Source: Marinibium conchae (lineage in GTDB: Bacteria; Pseudomonadota; Gammaproteobacteria; Enterobacterales; Alteromonadaceae). From it: DNA of 64,000 nucleotides. Shown in pieces: positions 57,231-64,000 of the stretch. Position numbers and translations under genes: made by a program. Positions within the stretch are counted from its first letter, which is position 1. Each line of letters starts with the position of its first letter. Location: contig NZ_JADNRN010000003.1 in the NCBI RefSeq assembly GCF_015595035.1, positions 310,001-374,000 on the forward strand. Reading direction: 5' to 3'. The notes beneath the pieces are model-generated. The model saw only the letters and a list, made by a program, of their open reading frames with translations. It was not told where the DNA came from and ran no database searches.

Positions 57231-57512
57231 ATGAGCGAAAAATCATTACAGATACCTGAGCGTTTCGACTTTGGTTATCACAAAGAGTTTACAGAGCAGT
57301 ACCAACAGATACTAGAAGACAAGGGAGTCACTCAAATTGCCTTGGACTTTAGCCGTGTAGGTTACCTAGACAGTTCGGCCTTGGGCATGATGGTATTGTT
57401 TCAAAAGAAAGCGAAAAGCCAAAATGTTGCCGTGAGGATCCGCGGCGCTAAAGAGAGTGCTAAAGAGATTCTGCAAATTGCGAATTTTGATCGGCTCTTC
57501 GAAATTTCTTAG
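57231..57512 (+). CDS. STAS anti-sigma-antagonist protein
   Basis: A 93-residue STAS protein of the SpoIIAA/HsbA/CrsA type. The phosphorylation site is in YLDSSALGM (Asp47-Ser48-Ser49). Its phosphorylation should be set by the HATPase and PP2C parts of the next gene. When unphosphorylated it would bind a kinase or an anti-sigma factor. The same STAS plus three-domain regulator pair is known as CrsA-CrsR in Shewanella, near chemotaxis genes, and HsbA-HsbR in Pseudomonas. Confidence 0.88.
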   Translation: MSEKSLQIPERFDFGYHKEFTEQYQQILEDKGVTQIALDFSRVGYLDSSALGMMVLFQKKAKSQNVAVRIRGAKESAKEILQIANFDRLFEIS

Positions 57513-57548
57513 TTATATCGTCACTATTTTGAAACCATAAGGCTATTC

Positions 57549-59213
57549 ATGCGTGTACTAATTGTTGAAGATGATCCCCTTTTTGCCGAAATACTCGAGG
57601 TATTTTTGGAAGACAAAGGCTGCAGCACCATTTTGGCGGATCATATTCAGGCAGCGAAAGATCAACTGCAAGTATCTCCCTTCGACTTTATATTGCTTGA
57701 TAATCACTTGCCGGACGGTGACGGCATTAACTTTGTTCCCTTTATTCGCGAACTCCCTTACAAAGTACCGGTGATGATGATCACTGCTGAAGATAATCAA
57801 ATAGTAATGTCTGAAGCCTTCGAAAAAGGGGCCGACGACTTCCTGATCAAGCCGATTAGCGTAGATTTGCTATGGCAAAAGATCCAACGCTGTCGAGCCC
57901 TATATGATAAGGAAACCGAACTGATACAAAAGACAACGCGTTTGGAAAAGCTAATAAATCAGCAGGAACAAGAAGAGCATCTCGCTCGCTACGTATATGA
58001 GCATGTTGCCGCTTCGCTTATTGCTGAAGAAGAATGTGTAGGTACTTACATCCAATCCTCTAGTGCCTTTAACGGTGACGTGTTTATTTCCGACACCGCA
58101 CCAAACGGCAACCGCTTTGTTATTCTTGCCGATGCAACAGGGCATGGACTGGCCGCGGCGATCAGTATTTTGCCGCTGGTAGCAACCATTCGCGCCATGA
58201 TCCGCAAAGGGCTTTCACTAGCGCACATTGTGCATGAGGCTAACAAAAAACTGTATTTGGAATTGCCCGACGATAAATTTGTAGCACTCATCGGTGTTGA
58301 AATTAATTTCCATAAACAGCATTTACAATTGTTCAATGCTGGTATGCCCGATGTGCTATCACTAAGAACAGATAAATCGCTAGAGCACTATCAATCGAAA
58401 TCGATGGCGCTGGGCATTTTGGAGCCGGAAAATTTTGACCCAGGCATCATTACGCTGGATACCGGTCCAATCAGAAACCTATTCTTCTTCAGTGACGGTT
58501 TGATAGAACAGCCTAATCCACTCGGCGACCCCTTCGGTATGGACCGACTTATCGATATTTTAACGCGCTACGACAGTAAAGAGCCCTTGGTAAGTCGAGT
58601 AGTCAATGAGTTTACCGTATTTAATGAACTCGGTGAGCTTTTAGATGATTTATCGTTGTGTGATCTCCAAGTAGAAGCGCTGATGGATAAGCACCTATAC
58701 GACAACACCAAAAAAGCATTGGCACACACTAGCGGTCAAATCACCGCAACGATTGAAATCGAAGGTGGCATGATAGCGAGCGCCGACATTGTTGGTTGTC
58801 TCGACAGCATCATGCGCAGTGTAGATATGGTGGGTGACTTGCGTCAAAAAGCCTTTACTGTCTTTGCTGAACTCATCAGTAACGGCCTTGACCATGGCAT
58901 ATTAAATCTCGATTCCAAGCTGAAAAATGATTTCGCAGGTTTCGCCGAATATATCGAGCTTAAAGAAGAAAGACTGGCGAATATTCCTGATAGTGAAAAA
59001 TTGAGCATGAAACTTGCTTTCTCCCCGGAAACAGGAGAAATCGACTTCTCAATCATAGATTCCGGCGACGGCTTCGATATGAATAAAGAAAAAGACGTAG
59101 GCGATGATGCCCTATCAGGTCGAGGCTTAGACCTAATAAACAAATTGTGTAAAAACGTAGAAGTAATTGCACCCGGTAACCAAACTAAAGTTAACTTGAA
59201 GAGAGACTATTAA
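57549..59213 (+). CDS. Receiver-PP2C-HATPase partner-switch regulator
   Basis: A 554-residue three-domain protein. Residues 1-120 are a receiver with phospho-acceptor Asp51 (FILLDNHLPDGDG). Residues ~165-370 are a SpoIIE/RsbU-type PP2C phosphatase (DATGHGLAAAISIL; FFFSDGLIEQ). Residues ~400-550 are an RsbW-like kinase (FAELISNGLDHGIL; DSGDGFDMNK; GRGLDLI). It should dephosphorylate or phosphorylate the STAS protein depending on its own phosphorylation, perhaps by CheA. It is 36 bases after the STAS gene and 3 bases before cheY. This matches HsbR/CrsR architecture. Confidence 0.9.
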   Translation: MRVLIVEDDPLFAEILEVFLEDKGCSTILADHIQAAKDQLQVSPFDFILLDNHLPDGDGINFVPFIRELPYKVPVMMITAEDNQIVMSEAFEKGADDFLIKPISVDLLWQKIQRCRALYDKETELIQKTTRLEKLINQQEQEEHLARYVYEHVAASLIAEEECVGTYIQSSSAFNGDVFISDTAPNGNRFVILADATGHGLAAAISILPLVATIRAMIRKGLSLAHIVHEANKKLYLELPDDKFVALIGVEINFHKQHLQLFNAGMPDVLSLRTDKSLEHYQSKSMALGILEPENFDPGIITLDTGPIRNLFFFSDGLIEQPNPLGDPFGMDRLIDILTRYDSKEPLVSRVVNEFTVFNELGELLDDLSLCDLQVEALMDKHLYDNTKKALAHTSGQITATIEIEGGMIASADIVGCLDSIMRSVDMVGDLRQKAFTVFAELISNGLDHGILNLDSKLKNDFAGFAEYIELKEERLANIPDSEKLSMKLAFSPETGEIDFSIIDSGDGFDMNKEKDVGDDALSGRGLDLINKLCKNVEVIAPGNQTKVNLKRDY

Positions 59214-59216
59214 CCA

Positions 59217-59582
59217 ATGAGCAAACACATTTTGGTAGTAGATGATTCACCATCCATTCGTCAGATGGTGACAGTAACGTTGAAGTCGGCAAAGTACCAA
59301 GTCACAACCGCTGAAGACGGGCAAGCGGCGCTTGACCTGTGTAAGCGCATGCAATATGACTTTGTCTTAACCGACCAAAACATGCCGCGTATGGATGGCC
59401 TAACCCTCATTAAGTCGTTGAGAGGAATGGGAACATACAGAACCACACCCATCGTTGTGCTCACCACTGAAGCAAGTGACACGATGAAAGCGCAGGGTCG
59501 CGCGGCAGGAGCCACCGGATGGATGGTTAAACCGTTTGACCCTCAAAAATTATTGAGCGTCGCGGCTAAAGTTCTACGTTAA
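59217..59582 (+). CDS. cheY: CheY-like response regulator
   Basis: A 121-residue single receiver domain. The acidic pair is Asp9/Asp10, the phospho-acceptor Asp53 (VLTDQNMPRMDG), then Thr in VVLTTEA and Lys in WMVKPFDP. It has no output domain. It lies between the partner-switch regulator and cheA, so CheA is the likely phospho-donor. Whether it drives flagellar motors or the STAS pathway is open. Confidence 0.92.
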   Translation: MSKHILVVDDSPSIRQMVTVTLKSAKYQVTTAEDGQAALDLCKRMQYDFVLTDQNMPRMDGLTLIKSLRGMGTYRTTPIVVLTTEASDTMKAQGRAAGATGWMVKPFDPQKLLSVAAKVLR

Positions 59583-59610
59583 GTTCCCACTTAAGTAAAA
59601 GGCGACCTCA

Positions 59611-61617
59611 ATGTCAGTAGACATGAGCCAATTTTTTGGCGTTTTCTTTGAAGAGAGTCACGAGCATTTAGAAGACATGGAACATCTGTTGATGGAACTG
59701 TCTTTAGATAGCCCTGACCCAGAAGATCTGAATAGCATCTTCCGTGCTGCCCATTCAATTAAAGGCGGTAGCGGTGTGTTTGGTTTTGATGCACTGACAG
59801 GTCTTACGCACGTGATGGAAAATATTCTTGATCTCGCCCGCAAAGACGAGCTCACCATCACTAAGCCTATCGTTGACCAACTGCTCATTACGGTCGACAC
59901 CCTTAAAAACATTCTTGAATGCTATCAAAACGAAGATGATATCGACTGGGACAGCATAGAGAAAGGCACCGTTGAACTCGAAGCTCTTTTAAAAAAGGAG
60001 GGCGAGCAAGCAGCAACGGATGATGACGAAGATGATGGTTTCGGTTTCTTTGACGTGCCTGTGCAAGATGATGATGACGATTTTGGTTTTTTTGAACCCC
60101 TAGATGAACCAGTTGAACAAGAAGAAAAAGGCTATGGCATTTATGCTGATGAAGACGCCAAGAAGGCTGCTGAAGGCGCAGTAGAACTCGACGACGAAGA
60201 TGACGGCTTTGGCTTTTTTGATGACGAACCTAGCGAAGCAGTTGAAGCAAGCGCGACAACTGAAAATACCAACGAAGACCCCGCCGCTTCTCAGCAAAAA
60301 GATAACGTAAAAACAACGAAAACGCCTGTTGAACAGAAACCGGCCGCAGCGGCGAAAGAAGTCGCTTCTAGAAAAACTGCACCAAAACGTACAGCCAAGA
60401 AAACAGAGGTTAAGGAATCTTCGTCGATACGCGTCGACACCATGAAAATCGATTCCCTGGTTAATTTAGTTGGCGAATTAGTGATTACCCAGTCAATGAT
60501 AAAAATTGTTGGTAAAGACGTTCATGGTGAAGTAGAAGAAAAACTTGAGGGGGCGATTGGCGAACTCTCTCGCAACATTCGTGAGATTCAAGAAGCCGTA
60601 ATGTCAATGCGCATGTTACCGATGTCTTTCGCATTCAACCGTTTTCCTCGCGTCGTTCGCGATCTTGCAGATAAACTCGCTAAAGACATCGAGCTTGTGA
60701 TCGAAGGCGGCGCAACTGAGATCGACAAGGGCATGATTGAAAAGCTCGTCGACCCACTTACCCACCTTATTCGAAATAGCGTCGACCACGGCGTCGAAAT
60801 GCCCGACGAGCGCGAGGCCGCTGGTAAACCGCGAAAAGGCACGGTAGTGCTAAACGCTGAGCAACGTGGCGGCAGTATCATCATTTCCATCACCGATGAC
60901 GGCGCAGGCCTCAATCGCGACAAAATTCTCGAAAAAGCCCTAGCAAATGGCCTTGACGTTGCACCTGATATTGATGACTCACAAGTGTGGCAGTTAATTT
61001 TTGAACCTGGTTTCTCCACCGCTGAAGCGGTTACCGATGTATCGGGCCGTGGCGTAGGTATGGATGTGGTTCGTCGGAACATTGAGTCAATCGGTGGTAG
61101 CGTCGAGATAGAATCTGTGAAGGGTGAAGGCTCGGTATTTAGGATTCGTTTGCCACTCACGCTGGCTATAGTCGATGGCATGTGTGTCGCGGTAAACGAC
61201 CAAACTTTCGTCATCCCCCTCACTAACATCATTGAGTCGATGCAGCCTAGCGCAGAACAAATCAAAACCATCGGTAACGATCGTTTACTGTGGGTACGAG
61301 AAGAATACTGGCCACTCGTTCCCTTGCATGAACTAATGGAAATTGACGGCGCAATTACCGACCCTTCAAACGCAATTGTGGTGCTAGTAGAAACATCACG
61401 CAAACGATTCGGCCTGCTAGTTGATGGCTTAGAAGGTCAACAACAAGTAGTAATAAAAAGTTTAGAGCAGCATTACAAACGCGTGGCTGGTGTTGCTGGG
61501 GCAACCATTATGGGTGACGGCGGCGTAGCATTAATCTTAGATATAGAGTCTATCGCTTCGGTAGTCACCATCCCTAATCAACAAACGCATCAATCGGAGG
61601 TGTCCGTTGTCGGCTAA
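59611..61617 (+). CDS. cheA: Chemotaxis histidine kinase CheA
   Basis: A 668-residue kinase. The P1 domain carries His48 (FRAAHSIKGGSGVFGF). The region where P2 would be (~130-270) is an acidic and Lys/Thr-rich linker with three copies of a DDxFGFF-like motif. P3 dimerisation (LVNLVGELVITQSMI), the P4 ATPase (LTHLIRNSVDHG; DDGAGL; GRGVGMDVV) and the P5 CheW-like domain follow. It should phosphorylate the adjacent CheY and possibly the receiver of the partner-switch protein. Its end overlaps cheW by 11 bases. Confidence 0.95.
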   Translation: MSVDMSQFFGVFFEESHEHLEDMEHLLMELSLDSPDPEDLNSIFRAAHSIKGGSGVFGFDALTGLTHVMENILDLARKDELTITKPIVDQLLITVDTLKNILECYQNEDDIDWDSIEKGTVELEALLKKEGEQAATDDDEDDGFGFFDVPVQDDDDDFGFFEPLDEPVEQEEKGYGIYADEDAKKAAEGAVELDDEDDGFGFFDDEPSEAVEASATTENTNEDPAASQQKDNVKTTKTPVEQKPAAAAKEVASRKTAPKRTAKKTEVKESSSIRVDTMKIDSLVNLVGELVITQSMIKIVGKDVHGEVEEKLEGAIGELSRNIREIQEAVMSMRMLPMSFAFNRFPRVVRDLADKLAKDIELVIEGGATEIDKGMIEKLVDPLTHLIRNSVDHGVEMPDEREAAGKPRKGTVVLNAEQRGGSIIISITDDGAGLNRDKILEKALANGLDVAPDIDDSQVWQLIFEPGFSTAEAVTDVSGRGVGMDVVRRNIESIGGSVEIESVKGEGSVFRIRLPLTLAIVDGMCVAVNDQTFVIPLTNIIESMQPSAEQIKTIGNDRLLWVREEYWPLVPLHELMEIDGAITDPSNAIVVLVETSRKRFGLLVDGLEGQQQVVIKSLEQHYKRVAGVAGATIMGDGGVALILDIESIASVVTIPNQQTHQSEVSVVG

Positions 61618-62116
61618 CCAGAAAAATAACGACCTACAACTCAGTTCAAGCTCTCAACAAGAGTTCCTGACCTTTGTGCTAGGCGATGAAAACTATGCCT
61701 TAGACATCATGACAGTGAAAGAGATTCGCGGTTACGAAGATGTCACCAAAATAGCGAATGCACCCGATTACATCAAAGGTGTGTTAAACCTGCGTGGCGA
61801 CATTGTTCCCATTATCGATTTACGCATTAAGTTTGAAGTAGGCGAGGCTACCTATGATGAGTTCACCATTGTCATTATGTTGATGATTGGTGAGAGAGTC
61901 GTCGGCATCGTTGTTGATGAAGTCAGTGATGTTATCAAGGTTGATGACGAAGACATTAGACCGCCTCCGGAATTTGGCGTCGCCTTTGATAGTGCATATT
62001 TGCATGGGTTAACCACCATAAACGAACAAATGATTATTTTAGTAAACATTCAAAAATTAATTTCTAGCGATGAGCTAGGTCTGTACGACAAGAGCCAAAA
62101 AGCGGAGCAAGAGTAA
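61607..62116 (+). CDS. cheW: Chemotaxis coupling protein CheW
   Basis: A 169-residue adaptor linking receptors to CheA. The CheW core runs from ~15 to 160 (FLTFVLGDENYALDIMTVKE; GVLNLRGDIVPIIDLR). The start is TTG 61607, with a perfect GGAGG about 6 bases upstream, inside the end of cheA. The next gene begins 1 base after its stop. Confidence 0.95.
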   Translation: MSANQKNNDLQLSSSSQQEFLTFVLGDENYALDIMTVKEIRGYEDVTKIANAPDYIKGVLNLRGDIVPIIDLRIKFEVGEATYDEFTIVIMLMIGERVVGIVVDEVSDVIKVDDEDIRPPPEFGVAFDSAYLHGLTTINEQMIILVNIQKLISSDELGLYDKSQKAEQE

Positions 62117-62117
62117 A

Positions 62118-64000
62118 ATGAAAATATTAAGTGTGTTTGATAACATCAAACTTCCTATTAAAATGTCAATTATCGCTTTGCTTGCTTTTATTGGCCTTGC
62201 GATCCCAACCTATTACTACACCACCCTATCAGTTAGCGGGCAAGCATCCGACGAGATCGAACTGAAAGGGATTACGCCGGCATCAGAGGTTGTGATGCTG
62301 AAGAAGTTACTCGCCGAACACCGTGGTATGTCGGCTCGCCTATTCGGTGGCGATAACAGCGTAGCAGACTCTCTGAGATCAAAAGCAAGTGAGGTAGAGC
62401 GTCAATTTTCAACCATACGCGCAGATTTAAAAGACGCAGGTGCCGATTCAGGCTTAGAACGTAATTTGGATGACTTAGAATCGACTTGGAAAAACGTTCA
62501 ATCCCGCGTTAATAATCGCCAATACAACAAAGCCCAGTCTTTTGCCGAGCATTCTTCTTTAATGTCTGATGCAGACGGTGTTATTTCAAATATCCTGAAA
62601 TTCTTTTTACTTAGCTACGATCCTTCGGCGGCAAGTTACCATGTAATTATTGCTAATTTCGAGAATTTACCGCGCTTAGCCGATGCACTTGGCAAAGTTC
62701 GTGGCTCTGCTTCTGGCGTATTGGCAGCAGGCGCGATAACGCAAGCTGAAGTAGGTGTTATTCGCGGGTTCGTGAATACCATCAATGCCCCGTCAAGAGA
62801 CTTTGATTACAACATGCTGTCGGGCTCTGACGCTGATGAGCGTTTGAATAAACTACGATCAACTAGCGCAACGATTAAAAGTAGCGTTGACAACTTAATC
62901 CAAGTAGCCGAACGCGAAGTGCTAGTGGGCGGCGAACTCAGCTACTCTCCAGCTCGCTTTTTTGATGAATATTCAAGTGCCATCAACCAACTATATGAGC
63001 TGCATGAAGAAAGTATCGTTTTATTGAGGACCATCATAGAGGAGCGTGTCGACAATACTGTTGCCGAGCGCAGAACAACGCTGTTCACCATCGGCATTCT
63101 GTTTATCATTAGCTTATTTATCGGCTTCGTGATAATTCGCTCAGTAAATACCTCGGCGAGTAAACTGATTAGCTCATTCGCGAAAATTTCTCAGAATGAC
63201 TACGACATTGAATTTACGACTAGCCGCAAAGATGAGATGGGTATACTCGAGCGCGAGCTGGCTGAATTAACAGAAAAGCTTAAAGAAGCTGCTATCGTTG
63301 CGATTGAAGCCTCAAAAGTCAAACAAGCTCTCGACAGCAGCTCGATGTGTTTTATGATGTCAAACGCTGATCGTGAAATCGTTTATATGAATGAAGCGGT
63401 TAAGAAATTAATGGAAGAGAGTGAAGCCGAAATTCGCAAAGAACTCCCACAATTTAATGCGTCAACGCTCATTGGCACTCGTATTGATAGTTTCCATCAT
63501 AACCCTAAACATCAGCATGCGGTTCTCGACCAATTAACGGGTACACACGAAGCGCGCTTGGACCTAGGCGGCAAATCATTCAAGCTCAATATCAACCCAA
63601 TCAAAGATGAAAAAGGTAACGACCTTGGTAACTCTGTTGAATGGCTAGACATGACCGAGATTTATGAAGAAGAGCGCAGAGTAGCACGTATTCTTGAAGC
63701 TCTTGATTCATCGTCAACGAATATTATGATTGCCGACGCCAACCGCGATATCATTTACATGAACCGTTCGCAGGTAGTGATGATGAAAGAAGCTGAATCA
63801 GACCTTCGCAAAGTGCTTCCGCATTTTGATGCCAGTGACATTATTGGCAACAGTATGGACCGCTTCCACAAAGATCCTTCACATCAACGCGGTTTACTCG
63901 ACAGACTCACCGAAGCACATACATCAGAAATCACGGTGGGTGCGCGTCACTTCCGCCTAACAGCCAACCCGATCATGTCGAAAGATAACGAGCGTATTGG
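62118..64000 (+). CDS. Methyl-accepting chemotaxis protein with PAS repeats (partial)
   Basis: The frame stays open from ATG 62118 to the window end, 627 codons. An N-terminal transmembrane helix (~17-37), a large periplasmic helical domain (~40-310) rich in amphipathic helices, a second transmembrane helix (~316-336) and a HAMP-like segment follow. Two tandem PAS-like repeats (~390-510 and ~515-627) share the pattern ALDSSS...A..(D/N)R(D/E)I(I/V)YMN. The methylation and signalling part would lie beyond the window. It belongs to the cheA-cheW operon, so it is the probable receptor for this pathway. Confidence 0.85.
   Translation, partial: MKILSVFDNIKLPIKMSIIALLAFIGLAIPTYYYTTLSVSGQASDEIELKGITPASEVVMLKKLLAEHRGMSARLFGGDNSVADSLRSKASEVERQFSTIRADLKDAGADSGLERNLDDLESTWKNVQSRVNNRQYNKAQSFAEHSSLMSDADGVISNILKFFLLSYDPSAASYHVIIANFENLPRLADALGKVRGSASGVLAAGAITQAEVGVIRGFVNTINAPSRDFDYNMLSGSDADERLNKLRSTSATIKSSVDNLIQVAEREVLVGGELSYSPARFFDEYSSAINQLYELHEESIVLLRTIIEERVDNTVAERRTTLFTIGILFIISLFIGFVIIRSVNTSASKLISSFAKISQNDYDIEFTTSRKDEMGILERELAELTEKLKEAAIVAIEASKVKQALDSSSMCFMMSNADREIVYMNEAVKKLMEESEAEIRKELPQFNASTLIGTRIDSFHHNPKHQHAVLDQLTGTHEARLDLGGKSFKLNINPIKDEKGNDLGNSVEWLDMTEIYEEERRVARILEALDSSSTNIMIADANRDIIYMNRSQVVMMKEAESDLRKVLPHFDASDIIGNSMDRFHKDPSHQRGLLDRLTEAHTSEITVGARHFRLTANPIMSKDNERI

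Noticed and set aside
60588-61403. 271-codon minus-strand open frame inside cheA
   Set aside because: It is the antisense shadow of a strongly conserved CheA P3-P4 region; no ribosome site and a Ser/Thr/Arg-rich composition typical of antisense frames.

Overview
The window looks like chromosome of a marine Alteromonadales-type gammaproteobacterium. The evidence is an AT-rich genome, two family 7 alginate lyases, many c-di-GMP proteins, the fxsA-groES-groEL-dsbD neighbourhood, a SpeA-type arginine decarboxylase and a REC-PP2C-HATPase/STAS partner switch next to chemotaxis genes. The species cannot be named from this sequence alone.

Layout. 1-6.4 kb: minus-strand genes for exported proteins (a secreted fragment, an outer-membrane barrel, a large lipoprotein, a helical-repeat protein, a RICIN-PL7 alginate lyase). 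6.9-10.5 kb: a diguanylate cyclase, then small accessory genes (WGR-DUF4240, DUF4259, a 43-residue membrane protein) and the broken end of a HINT-type polymorphic toxin with a candidate immunity gene, closed by a repeat cluster. 10.6-16 kb: glmS, a DeoR regulator, a YgaP/YgaV-like rhodanese-ArsR pair with a perfect palindromic operator, and glmU. 16-24 kb: a sensor with a worn-out GGDEF domain, an EamA transporter, an ogt/alkA alkylation-repair set, a serine hydrolase and speA. 24-29 kb: a response regulator with a degenerate GGDEF, a lipoprotein PL7 lyase with an F5/8C domain, a PAS-GGDEF-EAL protein and a Fur-box-driven 53-residue membrane protein. 29.2-32.7 kb: a nitrogen operon (FNT channel, PP2C/kinase fusion, cyanase) behind a sigma-54-like promoter and an attenuator leader with ANTAR-type hexaloop hairpins.

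32.8-49.7 kb is a 16.9-kb integrative mobilizable element inserted at the 3' end of groEL. A 19-bp copy of the groEL end, including its stop codon, lies at each boundary. The element carries an SDH-type protease, an AlpA-like regulator, a ribbon-helix-helix protein, a TrwB/TraD-like coupling protein, a MobF relaxase, a complete type I restriction-modification system (hsdR-hsdS-hsdM) with a PrrC-like anticodon nuclease between hsdS and hsdM, and an integrase with two in-frame stops plus loss of a catalytic arginine. The element therefore looks stranded.

49.7-55.6 kb: groEL, groES (sigma-32 promoter), fxsA, a 194-bp tandem repeat and a dsbD whose N-terminal domain is duplicated. 56-64 kb: a signalling operon (short MCP, STAS, REC-PP2C-HATPase, CheY, CheA, CheW and the start of a PAS-containing MCP that runs off the window).

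The most noteworthy items are the groEL-targeted element, the anticodon nuclease nested in its hsd operon, the ANTAR-like attenuator of the cyanate/nitrite operon, and a sequence motif shared upstream of the two alginate lyase genes.
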